A DNA stretch of 64,000 nt from an uncultured Eubacteriales bacterium (GTDB lineage: Bacteria > Bacillota > Clostridia > Christensenellales > Borkfalkiaceae). The DNA lies in the NCBI GenBank assembly GCA_905209085.1, contig CAJLRM010000004.1, positions 186,001 to 250,000 on the forward strand, read 5' to 3'. Every line of letters starts with the position of its first letter. The first letter of the stretch is position 1. This document shows, one piece after another, positions 25,065 through 33,617 of the stretch. Made by a program: the position numbers and the translations under genes. Below the pieces are notes generated by a model that saw nothing but the letters and a program-made list of their open reading frames with translations, searched no databases and was not told where the DNA came from.

Positions 25065-25969
25065 AACATTTATTGAAGCTCGGCGATTTGTCGAGAGAGG
25101 AAATCTTAGGCATACTCAATTTGGCGGACCAGCTCAAATACGAGAGAAAGAACAATATCCCTAAGGATTATCTGAAAGGCAAAAAGCTGGGAATGATCTT
25201 CCAGAAATCTTCCACGCGCACCCGCGTTTCTTTCGAGGTGGGGATGTACGAGCTCGGCGGCTATGCGCTTTTCCTTTCGGACAGGGATCTGCAACTTGGA
25301 CGCGGCGAACCCGTCAGGGACACCGCGCGCGTGCTGTCCCGCTATCTCGACGGACTCATGATCCGAACTTTCGAGCAGAGCGAAGTGGAGGATTTCGCAA
25401 AATACGGCTCCATTCCCGTCATCAACGCGCTGACGGATTATTGCCATCCCTGCCAGGTTTTGGCGGATCTCATGACGATACGCGAATACAAAGGGAGCTT
25501 CAAAGGTCTTAAAATGTGTTTCATAGGCGACGGCAACAACATGGCGAACTCCCTCATGGTCGGCGCTTTAAAGACGGGCATGAAATTTTCCATCGCCTGC
25601 CCCGAGGGATATACGCCCGACGCGCAGCTCACGGAATGGGCGAAGGAATACGGCGACGATTTCGAAGTGACGACGGACGTCAAAAAGGCCGCGAAAGACG
25701 CGGACGTGCTGTATACGGACGTTTGGGCGTCCATGGGACAGGAAGAAGAGAAAGCGCTCCGCGAAAAGGCGTTCCGGAACTATCAGATAAACGCGGAAGT
25801 CATGGAATGCGCCAAAAAGGACGCGATGGTGCTCCATTGCCTGCCCGCGCACCGCGGCGAGGAAATCACTGAGGACGTATTGGAGGCGCACGCGGACGAA
25901 GTATTCGACGAGGCGGAAAACAGACTGCACGCTCAGAAGGCGGTCATGTGCAAGCTCCTGCGCGACTAA
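25061..25969 (+). CDS. argF: Ornithine carbamoyltransferase
   Basis: Makes citrulline from ornithine and carbamoyl phosphate; 302 residues. The carbamoyl phosphate motif STRTRVSFE is near residue 47, HPCQVLADLMTI near 128 and the ornithine/catalytic loop VLHCLPAHRGEEI near 254 (with Cys and the HRG segment). MGQEEEKALREKAFRNYQIN is the C-terminal helix region. It overlaps argD by 4 bp and lies upstream of the carAB genes that provide its carbamoyl phosphate, which is a sensible grouping. Confidence 0.97.
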   Translation: MKHLLKLGDLSREEILGILNLADQLKYERKNNIPKDYLKGKKLGMIFQKSSTRTRVSFEVGMYELGGYALFLSDRDLQLGRGEPVRDTARVLSRYLDGLMIRTFEQSEVEDFAKYGSIPVINALTDYCHPCQVLADLMTIREYKGSFKGLKMCFIGDGNNMANSLMVGALKTGMKFSIACPEGYTPDAQLTEWAKEYGDDFEVTTDVKKAAKDADVLYTDVWASMGQEEEKALREKAFRNYQINAEVMECAKKDAMVLHCLPAHRGEEITEDVLEAHADEVFDEAENRLHAQKAVMCKLLRD

Positions 25970-25991
25970 ACGCAGACGCAGAGGACAGAGA

Positions 25992-26381
25992 ATGAAAGAG
26001 GGGAAAAATCCCGAAGCGGATTGGCGGTATCAAAACGGCGATTATCTCAGAAATCTCGTTTTTGAGTACACGGCTTATAAACCGACGGGACCGAATGACG
26101 ACCACGATCACTGCGCGTTCTGTTGGGTGAAATTTTATTCCGAAAAGCTCGGCGACGACACGCAAACGGAAGGCTATGTCGCCGTTACGGAGGAGGAATA
26201 CAGTCCCGAATTACACGACATACGCAAAAACGCAGACGGAAGCACGGCCGTTCCCAAAGCGGTGAGAGTCGGAAACAAGGCGTATACGGCGCATTGGGTC
26301 TGTAAAGAATGTTTCGCGGAATTTAAAGTCTCTTTGAATCTGCGGGTAAAAAGGACAACGATTGAAAATCAAAAATCTTAA
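25992..26381 (+). CDS. Small CxxC protein between argF and carA, unknown function
   Basis: A 129-residue protein I do not recognise. It contains two CxxC pairs: HCAFCWVKF near residue 43 and HWVCKECFAEF near 105, which together could bind one zinc. The rest is acidic and tyrosine/tryptophan rich (DWRYQNGDYLRNLVFEYTAY) with no signal or membrane segment. It starts 22 bp after argF and ends 15 bp before carA, with a GAGGACAGAG ribosome site, so it is certainly carried on the arginine/carbamoyl phosphate transcript. A role with carbamoyl phosphate or ornithine enzymes is possible but only suggested by position. Confidence 0.75.
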   Translation: MKEGKNPEADWRYQNGDYLRNLVFEYTAYKPTGPNDDHDHCAFCWVKFYSEKLGDDTQTEGYVAVTEEEYSPELHDIRKNADGSTAVPKAVRVGNKAYTAHWVCKECFAEFKVSLNLRVKRTTIENQKS

Positions 26382-26396
26382 CAGAGAAGGAAGCAT

Positions 26397-27491
26397 ATGA
26401 AGAAAACCAAAGTTTATTTGACGCTGCAAAACGGAAAAGTGTTTCAAGGCTTCCGTTTCGGTGCGGACGGCGAAACGGTCGGGGAACTCGTTTTCACGAC
26501 GGGTATGACGGGCTACATCGAAACGCTTACCGATCCGAGCTATTACGGACAGATCGTCACGCAGACCTTTCCGCTCATCGGAAACTACGGCATGATTTCC
26601 AAGGACTTCGAAAGCGCGAAGCCCTGGGTTTCCGCCTACGTCGTTCGGGAGGTATGCGAAAAGCCCTCCAATTTCCGTATGGAGGAAACGCTGGACGAAT
26701 ATCTCGCCAAAGCGGGAATCATCGGCATTTACGGCATAGACACGCGTGAACTCACGAAGATCGTGCGCGAAACGGGCGTCATGAACGCGTATATTTCTTC
26801 CGCTCCCCTGACGGAGAAGGACGCCGCTAAGCGCGAGGCGTTGAAAAATTACCGCGTGAAAGACGCCGTACAGTCGGTCACCTGCCAAGAGGTGACGGAA
26901 CACGGGGATAAGGATTCCTCCCGCTATACCGTGGCGGTGTGGGACTTCGGCTGCAAAGAAAATATCATCCGCGAACTGATGAAGCGCGGCTGCCGCGTGC
27001 TCCGCGTTCCCTCCTTTTATACCGCGGAGCAGATTCTCGCCCTCCGTCCCGACGGCGTCATGCTCACGAACGGTCCCGGCGATCCCGAAGAGAATACGCG
27101 GATCATCGCGGAACTTAGAAAACTAGCGGGCAAAAAACCGATTTTCGGCATCTGCCTCGGACATCAGCTCTTTGCCCTTGCGATGGGCGGAAAGACCGGA
27201 AAGATGAAATACGGGCACAGGGGCAGCAATCAGCCCGTAAAGCATTTGGGCTCGGGCAGAGTGTATATTTCCAGCCAAAACCACGGCTACGAAGTGCTTT
27301 CTCCGACGGTGAAAAGCGGAAAGATCAGTTTCGTCAACGCCAATGATAACACCTGCGAGGGCGTGGATTACGACGATATAAACGCCTTCACGGTGCAATT
27401 CCATCCCGAAGCGTGCGGCGGTCCTCACGACGCGAATCCGCTGTTCGATAAATTCCTGGCGAATATGGAAAAGGAGAAGAGTCATGCCTAA
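26397..27491 (+). CDS. carA: Carbamoyl-phosphate synthase small (glutamine amidotransferase) subunit
   Basis: Hydrolyses glutamine and channels ammonia to the large subunit; 364 residues. N-terminal CarA domain (GMTGYIETLTDPSYYGQIV; NYGMISKDFES) covers about 1-150; the class I amidotransferase domain has the nucleophile Cys in FGICLGHQLFALAMG near residue 260 and the His/Glu pair in FTVQFHPEACGGPHD near 335. Ribosome site AGAAGGAAG. It overlaps the carB start by 8 bp, which suggests coupled translation. Carbamoyl phosphate would serve ArgF directly upstream; no pyrimidine gene is in this window. Confidence 0.96.
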   Translation: MKKTKVYLTLQNGKVFQGFRFGADGETVGELVFTTGMTGYIETLTDPSYYGQIVTQTFPLIGNYGMISKDFESAKPWVSAYVVREVCEKPSNFRMEETLDEYLAKAGIIGIYGIDTRELTKIVRETGVMNAYISSAPLTEKDAAKREALKNYRVKDAVQSVTCQEVTEHGDKDSSRYTVAVWDFGCKENIIRELMKRGCRVLRVPSFYTAEQILALRPDGVMLTNGPGDPEENTRIIAELRKLAGKKPIFGICLGHQLFALAMGGKTGKMKYGHRGSNQPVKHLGSGRVYISSQNHGYEVLSPTVKSGKISFVNANDNTCEGVDYDDINAFTVQFHPEACGGPHDANPLFDKFLANMEKEKSHA

Positions 27492-30400
27492 GAGAAGCGA
27501 TATTAAAAAAGTATTGGTGATCGGTTCGGGACCCATCGTTATCGGACAAGCGGCGGAATTCGACTATGCGGGCGCGCAGGCGTGCCGCGTCTTAAAGAGC
27601 GAAGGCATCAACGTCGTCCTCTGCAATTCCAATCCCGCCACCATCATGACGGACAGGGCGCTCGCGGACGAGATCTATCTCGAACCGCTCACGGAAGAGA
27701 GTTTAAAGAGAATTATACTCAAAGAAAAGCCCGACAGCTTGCTCGCCTCTCTCGGCGGTCAGACGGGACTTACGATGGGTTGCAAACTCGCCAAATCGGG
27801 CTTTCTCGAAAAGCACGGCGTCAAACTCATCGGCACAAAGCTCGACGCGATCGACCGTTCGGAGGACAGGGAGCTGTTCAAGGAAACGATGGAAAAAATC
27901 CATCAGCCCTGCGTTCCTTCCGATATCGCCTATACGGTGGAGGAATGCGCGGAGATTGCGAAAAAGCTCGGATATCCCGTCATCGTGCGCCCCGCGTACA
28001 CCTTGGGCGGCGCCGGCGGCGGCGTGGCGTATAACGAAGAGGAACTTCGCCTCATTTCCCATAACGGACTCATGCTTTCGCCCATTACGCAGGTATTGAT
28101 CGAAAAATACATCGGCGGATGGAAGGAGATCGAATTTGAAGTCCTGCGCGACGGAGCGGGCAATGTGCTCACCGTCTGTTCCATGGAAAATTTCGATCCC
28201 GTGGGCATTCATACGGGCGATTCCATCGTCATCGCGCCCGCGGTGACGCTCGCGGACAAAGAGTATCAGATGCTCAGAAGCGCCTCCCTTGCGATCATCG
28301 CCGAACTCGGCATCGAGGGCGGATGCAACGTACAGTACGCGCTCAATCCCGATTCCTTCGAATATTCGGTCATCGAAGTCAATCCGAGAGTGAGCCGTTC
28401 CTCGGCTCTTGCCTCCAAAGCTACGGGGTATCCCATCGCCAAAGTGGCGACGAAGATCGCCCTCGGCTATACGCTCGACGAAATCCGGAACGACGTCACG
28501 GGCAAAACGTACGCCTGTTTCGAGCCCGCGCTCGATTACGTGGTCGTCAAGCTCCCCAAGTGGCCTTTCGATAAGTTCCTCTACGCCAAACGGGAGTTAG
28601 GGACGAGAATGAAGGCGACAGGGGAGGTCATGGCGATCGGCACTTCCTTCGAGTCTGCGATCATGAAAGCGGTGCGCGGCGCGGAGATTTCGCTCACCAC
28701 CCTCAACCATAAAAAGCTGATCGGGCTTTCGCGGGAGGAACTACTCGCAAGGCTTCCCGAAATGACGGACGAACGGCTCTTCGTCGTCTATCAGGCTTTG
28801 CAGCGCGGCGTCACCGTCGACGAAATTTTCTCCATCACCAAGATCGACCGCTGGTTCCTCAACAAACTCAAAAATCTCGTCGCTTACGAACGCAAACTGA
28901 CGATGATTAAAGAGTGTTACAAGGATATCGAGGCGACGAAAGAGGAAGGCGGAGAGATCGACGAAACGGAGCGGCTGCTGTTCGATTACGAAGGCGAGGA
29001 AACGTATCCCGTCAGGAAAGTGGCGACGGGCGTGCTTTCCCGCGAGATATACGAGGAAGGAAAGCGGCTCGGCTATCTCGATAAGGACATCGAAAAATTC
29101 AGCGGTCAGAAACTTCCCTTCCATAAAAAAGCCGTGTTCAAGATGGTGGACACCTGCGCCGCGGAGTTCGCTGCCAGGACGCCGTATTTCTATTCTGCCT
29201 ACGACGAATCGGATCACGACGAAGCAAAACCGTTCGTCGCAAAGAGCGAGAAGAAACGCATCATCGTCATCGGCTCGGGACCCATTCGTATCGGTCAGGG
29301 CATTGAGTTCGACTATTCCTCCGTCCATTGCGTATGGACGCTCAAAGAACTCGGTTACGAGGTCGTCATCATCAACAACAATCCCGAAACGGTTTCCACC
29401 GACTTCGACACGGCGGACAGGCTGTATTTCGAATCCTTGACCGCGGAAGACGTGCAGAACGTCATCGACGTGGAAAAGCCCTACGGCGTCATCATCACCT
29501 TCGGCGGGCAGACGGCGATCAATCTCTGCGCGTATTTCGCAAAACACGGAATCCGCATTCTCGGCACGTCCGCGGACAGCGTGGATATGGCGGAGGATCG
29601 GGAGCGTTTCGAGGCGCTCCTCGAAAAGTATTCCATCCCCCGTCCCAAGGCGATCACCGTCATGACTAAGGAGGAGGCGCTCAAAGCCGCGGAAAAGCTG
29701 GAATATCCCGTGCTCCTTCGCCCCTCTTACGTCATCGGCGGACAGAACATGACGATCGCGTTTACGGAAGAGGACGTCTGCCGCTACATGGACGTCATTT
29801 TGGCGCAGGGAATAGAAAACCCCGTTTTGTGCGATAAATATCTCATGGGCACCGAACTCGAAGTGGACGCCATTTCCGACGGAACGGACGTCCTCATCCC
29901 CGGCATCATGCAGCATATCGAGCGCACGGGCATCCATTCGGGCGACTCTATCGCCGTCTATCCGCCCTATAATCTCGAAGACACCATGTTGGAGCGCATC
30001 ATCGAGGTGTCCACGCAGCTCACACTCGAACTTAGAACCAAAGGACTCATCAATATTCAGTATCTGATTTACCGCGGACAGCTTTACGTCATCGAAGTCA
30101 ACCCCCGCGCGTCGCGCACCGTTCCGTATATTTCCAAGGTGACGGGCGTGCCGATGGTGGAACTTGCCACGAAAATCATCGTGGGCGCGAAGCTCAAAAA
30201 ACTCGGCTACGGCACGGGACTGTATCCCGCATCGCCGTACGTGGCGGTCAAAGTGCCCGTGTTCAGTTTCGAAAAACTCAACGACGTTAATTCGCAGCTC
30301 GGTCCGCAGATGAAGTCGACGGGCGAAGTGCTCGGAATCGGCAAGACGATCGAGGAAGCCATGTTCAAGGGACTCGTTTCGGCGGGCTTTAAAATGTGCC

Positions 30401-31662
30401 ATCCTTCCGATCAACGTCCCGTCGGCGTCTATATGACGGTCAACGATCAGGATAAATTCGACATCGTTTCCATCGCCAAAAAATTCGGGGATCTTGGCTG
30501 TACGATGTACGCCACCAAGGGGACGGCGAAAGTCATTTCCGACCTCGGCATCGACGTCACGATCGTGGACAGACTTTCCGCCACCGATTCCGTCATCAAG
30601 CTGATGGACGAAGGGAAGATCGATTATATCGTCTACACGGGCAAGACCGACCTCGAATCCATCAACGATTTCATCCGCCTGCATCACCACGCCATTCTGC
30701 TCGGGATCACCGTGCTGACGGCGCTCGATACGGCGAACGCGCTCGCGGACATCATCGCCAGCAAGTTCACCGAGGACAACACCGAGCTCGTGGATATCAA
30801 TCACCTGAGAAAGGAAAAATTACAGCTGTCCTTTACGAAGATGCAGTCCTGCGGAAACGATTATATCTATTTCGACAACCGCGACGGAAAGATCACCTGT
30901 CCCGAATCCATCGCCATCAACTACGTCAATATCCATTACGGAATCGGCGGGGACGGCATCGTGCTCATTGAAAATTCCGCCGTGGCGGACGCGAAAATGC
31001 GCATTTTCAACAAAGACGGTACGGAAGGGCTTGCGGGCGGCAACGCCATCCGCTGCGTGGGCAAATACCTCTACGAAAAGGGCATCGTGTTGAGCCGCGA
31101 TATGCGCATCGAAACGGCGAGCGGCGTCAAGGAAGTCCGCGTGTATTCCTTCAACGGCAAGGTCAATTCCGCCAGCGTCAATCTCGGCAAAGCGGAACTT
31201 GCGGGCAAAAAGATTCCCTGCGTTTGGAATGAGGATAAAATCGTAAACAAGCCTGTGAAGATCGGCGGACAGGATTATAAGATCACCCTCGTCAACATAG
31301 GCAATCCGCACTGCGTCGTATTCAGCGAGAAAGTGGACGCGGTGGACGTGGAAACGGTCGGACCTCTCTTTGAAAACTGCGACTATTTCCCCGAGCGTAT
31401 CAACGCCGAATTTATCCGCGTCGTCAATAAAGTGACGATCAAAATGCGGGTTTGGGAACGGGGCAACGGCGAAACGTGGTCGTGCGGAACGGGCGCGGCG
31501 GCCGCCGTGGTGGCGGCGGTCCTCAACGGCTTCTGCGAAAAGGATACGAATATCACCGTCAAGCTCCGCGGAGGAGATCTCGTCGTCAATTATCATTCGG
31601 ACGGCGACGTGGAACTGATGGGCAGCGTAAAGACCGTTTACGAGGGAAAATTTGAGATTTGA
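27484..31662 (+). CDS. carB-dapF: Carbamoyl-phosphate synthase large subunit fused to diaminopimelate epimerase
   Basis: One open frame of 1392 residues. Residues 1 to about 1110 are a complete CarB: first synthase half with ATP-grasp (VIGSGPIVIGQAAEFDYAGA; PAYTLGGAGGG), an oligomerisation region, a second half from about 590 (VIGSGPIRIGQGIEFDYSS; SYVIGGQNM) and the C-terminal allosteric domain from about 980. Without a stop it continues as a complete DapF from about 1113 (LSFTKMQSCGNDYIYFDNRD) to the end. DapF needs two cysteines 144 residues apart in E. coli; here Cys1191 lies in GLAGGNAIRC and Cys1334 in TWSCGTGAAA, 143 apart, so epimerase activity is likely kept. DapF makes meso-diaminopimelate for lysine and peptidoglycan. 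No ATG fits a separate dapF start. The linker is only a few residues (NHLRKEKLQ). Confidence 0.93.
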   Translation: MPKRSDIKKVLVIGSGPIVIGQAAEFDYAGAQACRVLKSEGINVVLCNSNPATIMTDRALADEIYLEPLTEESLKRIILKEKPDSLLASLGGQTGLTMGCKLAKSGFLEKHGVKLIGTKLDAIDRSEDRELFKETMEKIHQPCVPSDIAYTVEECAEIAKKLGYPVIVRPAYTLGGAGGGVAYNEEELRLISHNGLMLSPITQVLIEKYIGGWKEIEFEVLRDGAGNVLTVCSMENFDPVGIHTGDSIVIAPAVTLADKEYQMLRSASLAIIAELGIEGGCNVQYALNPDSFEYSVIEVNPRVSRSSALASKATGYPIAKVATKIALGYTLDEIRNDVTGKTYACFEPALDYVVVKLPKWPFDKFLYAKRELGTRMKATGEVMAIGTSFESAIMKAVRGAEISLTTLNHKKLIGLSREELLARLPEMTDERLFVVYQALQRGVTVDEIFSITKIDRWFLNKLKNLVAYERKLTMIKECYKDIEATKEEGGEIDETERLLFDYEGEETYPVRKVATGVLSREIYEEGKRLGYLDKDIEKFSGQKLPFHKKAVFKMVDTCAAEFAARTPYFYSAYDESDHDEAKPFVAKSEKKRIIVIGSGPIRIGQGIEFDYSSVHCVWTLKELGYEVVIINNNPETVSTDFDTADRLYFESLTAEDVQNVIDVEKPYGVIITFGGQTAINLCAYFAKHGIRILGTSADSVDMAEDRERFEALLEKYSIPRPKAITVMTKEEALKAAEKLEYPVLLRPSYVIGGQNMTIAFTEEDVCRYMDVILAQGIENPVLCDKYLMGTELEVDAISDGTDVLIPGIMQHIERTGIHSGDSIAVYPPYNLEDTMLERIIEVSTQLTLELRTKGLINIQYLIYRGQLYVIEVNPRASRTVPYISKVTGVPMVELATKIIVGAKLKKLGYGTGLYPASPYVAVKVPVFSFEKLNDVNSQLGPQMKSTGEVLGIGKTIEEAMFKGLVSAGFKMCHPSDQRPVGVYMTVNDQDKFDIVSIAKKFGDLGCTMYATKGTAKVISDLGIDVTIVDRLSATDSVIKLMDEGKIDYIVYTGKTDLESINDFIRLHHHAILLGITVLTALDTANALADIIASKFTEDNTELVDINHLRKEKLQLSFTKMQSCGNDYIYFDNRDGKITCPESIAINYVNIHYGIGGDGIVLIENSAVADAKMRIFNKDGTEGLAGGNAIRCVGKYLYEKGIVLSRDMRIETASGVKEVRVYSFNGKVNSASVNLGKAELAGKKIPCVWNEDKIVNKPVKIGGQDYKITLVNIGNPHCVVFSEKVDAVDVETVGPLFENCDYFPERINAEFIRVVNKVTIKMRVWERGNGETWSCGTGAAAAVVAAVLNGFCEKDTNITVKLRGGDLVVNYHSDGDVELMGSVKTVYEGKFEI

Positions 31663-31780
31663 CGAGGATTGACGGCTTTCCCGACTCCCTCTTCGGGGAA
31701 GAGAATAACGAGCGTTTACGGCACGTTTTCCGCGCTTTTTCGGAGAACCTGCCGTCGCTTGGTTTAAAGGAGATTGTTTT

Positions 31781-32446
31781 ATGGACGTTTTATACGAAGA
31801 GAGCGCGGTGAGCAAAAACGCGGCGAAAGCGGAAAAGAAATATAAAGTCATCAACGTCTTTTCCTGGATTTCGCTGATTTTGGGTCTGATATTCGTGATG
31901 ATCCTTCTTCCCAACCTCATCGCTTCCTTTTCCAAGGCGCAGCCCACGGAGGACATTTCGGCGGAGGATATAGCGAAAGCGATCGCTTCCGCCCGCGGCA
32001 TGGCGTTCATGTCGGGAATGCAGGTCGTATTTTTCGGGTTGCTTTGGTTTTTTCTCTATTCGCTTAAAAAACGGGTGAACATCAGTTACGACTATACGTT
32101 CGTTTCGGGCGAACTTAGGATTGCCAAAGTATTCAACATCAACAAGCGCAAATTTCTCTGCCGCATTCAGCCCGAGGAAATTTTGCAGCTGGGGGATGTG
32201 GAAAACGAAAGCTACGACAGGCTCCGTTCGGATCCGTCTACCAAGCAGGTCTTGTTTACGCCGAATGCGGAGCCGGCGGAAGGAAAGTTCTTTCTGTATA
32301 TTTTAGTCGGGGAAAGCGGCGTCAAAAAGCTGTATATTCTCGAATGCAGGGAGGAGCTTCTCGTCAATATTCTCCGTTTCGTAAAGCGCGGCATACTGGA
32401 ATCGGACTACGTAAGTCAGGAAAAGAAACAGCAGCAGAGCAAATAA
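31781..32446 (+). CDS. Membrane protein of unknown function
   Basis: A 221-residue protein, not recognised with certainty. Two membrane helices (about 24-47, FSWISLILGLIFVMILLPNL, and about 70-92, GMQVVFFGLLWFFLYSL) are followed by a soluble C-terminal domain of about 125 residues (YDYTFVSGELRIAKVFNINK and CRIQPEEILQLGDVENESYD) that resembles the PH-like or signalling tails of small clostridial membrane proteins. Ribosome site AAAGGAG. The cysteine desulfurase gene begins 17 bp downstream, so the two are co-transcribed with thiI. Confidence 0.75.
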   Translation: MDVLYEESAVSKNAAKAEKKYKVINVFSWISLILGLIFVMILLPNLIASFSKAQPTEDISAEDIAKAIASARGMAFMSGMQVVFFGLLWFFLYSLKKRVNISYDYTFVSGELRIAKVFNINKRKFLCRIQPEEILQLGDVENESYDRLRSDPSTKQVLFTPNAEPAEGKFFLYILVGESGVKKLYILECREELLVNILRFVKRGILESDYVSQEKKQQQSK

Positions 32447-32463
32447 TAAGGACTCGCGTTCGT

Positions 32464-33594
32464 ATGATATACTTGGACAATGCCGCCACGACAAAGCCCG
32501 ACGAAAGGGCGTTTGCGCGTGCGCGGGAATTTCTGACGGATAAATGGTTTAATCCCTCGGGACTTTATCAAGAGGGCTTCGCTTTGCAGGGCGAGCTGAA
32601 AAAGGCTCGCTCCGCTTTGCTTTCGCACGTCGCGGACGAGGAAAATTTCGAACTCGTCTTTACCTCCTGCGGCACGGAATCGGACAATCACGCGATTTTC
32701 TCGTTCGGGCGCCGCGGCAACGTCGTCACGACGTCAGGCGAGCATTCCGCCGTCGCGGCGTGCGTCGCGGAACTGAAAAACCGAGGCGTGGCGGAGGCGA
32801 GATTCGCTCCGCTAAATAAAGACGGCGGCGTGAACGCGGAAGCGCTTTTGGAGTTAGTGGATGAGAAAACGTCCTTGGTTTCCGTTATTCACGTCAACAA
32901 CGAAACGGGCGCGATCAACGACGTGAACGCCATCGCAAAGGCGGTGAAAGCGAAAAATCCGCGCGCCGTCTTTCACAGCGACGGCGTGCAAGCCTACGGA
33001 AAAATTCCCTTCCGTTTGGGAAAAGAGATCGACTTATATTCGATGAGCGCGCATAAAATAGGCGGCTTAAAGGGAACGGGCGCCCTAATAAAGCGCAGGT
33101 CCCTGACTCTTCGTCCCTTCGTGTTCGGCGGCGGTCAGGAAGGCGGCAGGCGGAGCGGCACCGAAAATTTATTCGGCATCAAGATGTTCGAGTACGCGGC
33201 GGAAGAAAAATTCAGGACGATCCGGGAAGATTGCGAACGGTTGAAAGCCTGCCGCGAGATCCTTTGGAATTTGCTCGATAAGAATATCTTTATCAGGCTT
33301 TCGTCAACAGAGTCCTCGCCTTATATTCTGAACGTGTCCGCGACGGGGCTTCGGGGCGAAATACTCCTGCACATGGCGGACGACAAAGGCTTGATCGTCG
33401 GCACGGGGTCCGCGTGTTCCTCGAATGCCAAAAACCGTTACTCGCGCGTGATCCTTGCCTGCGGATTTGACGAAAAGACGGCGGACGGCGTTCTGCGACT
33501 GAGTTTTTCCGAAAAGACGACGGAACAAGAAGCGTCGCGGGCAGCGGAGATGCTGAACGAGAGCGCGCGGGAATTGAAGTCGAGAATGAATTGA
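32464..33594 (+). CDS. Cysteine desulfurase (NifS/IscS-like, ThiI partner)
   Basis: PLP enzyme that takes sulfur from cysteine as a persulfide; 376 residues from the ATG at 32464, which restores the family start MIYLDNAATTKPD. The PLP Lys is in YSMSAHKIGGLKGTGAL near residue 200, and the persulfide Cys is in GTGSACSSNAK near 317; HVNNETGAIND is the substrate loop. Length and position immediately before thiI match the NifZ/ThiI pairs of Firmicutes, where the desulfurase feeds sulfur for 4-thiouridine in tRNA. The frame is open upstream to 32344 inside the previous gene, but those residues are not part of the family. Confidence 0.93.
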   Translation: MIYLDNAATTKPDERAFARAREFLTDKWFNPSGLYQEGFALQGELKKARSALLSHVADEENFELVFTSCGTESDNHAIFSFGRRGNVVTTSGEHSAVAACVAELKNRGVAEARFAPLNKDGGVNAEALLELVDEKTSLVSVIHVNNETGAINDVNAIAKAVKAKNPRAVFHSDGVQAYGKIPFRLGKEIDLYSMSAHKIGGLKGTGALIKRRSLTLRPFVFGGGQEGGRRSGTENLFGIKMFEYAAEEKFRTIREDCERLKACREILWNLLDKNIFIRLSSTESSPYILNVSATGLRGEILLHMADDKGLIVGTGSACSSNAKNRYSRVILACGFDEKTADGVLRLSFSEKTTEQEASRAAEMLNESARELKSRMN

Positions 33595-33617
33595 ACTTCG
33601 GACATGAGGAGATAAAG

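Noticed and set aside
28741..30804. A 687-codon open frame on the minus strand opposite carB
   Set aside because: Antisense shadow of the strongly conserved carB frame; translation shows no motif, signal or ribosome site.
30841..31662. A separate dapF starting at the internal ATG at 30841
   Set aside because: That ATG would remove the conserved residues before it (LSFTK), no ribosome site lies upstream, and no stop codon separates it from carB.
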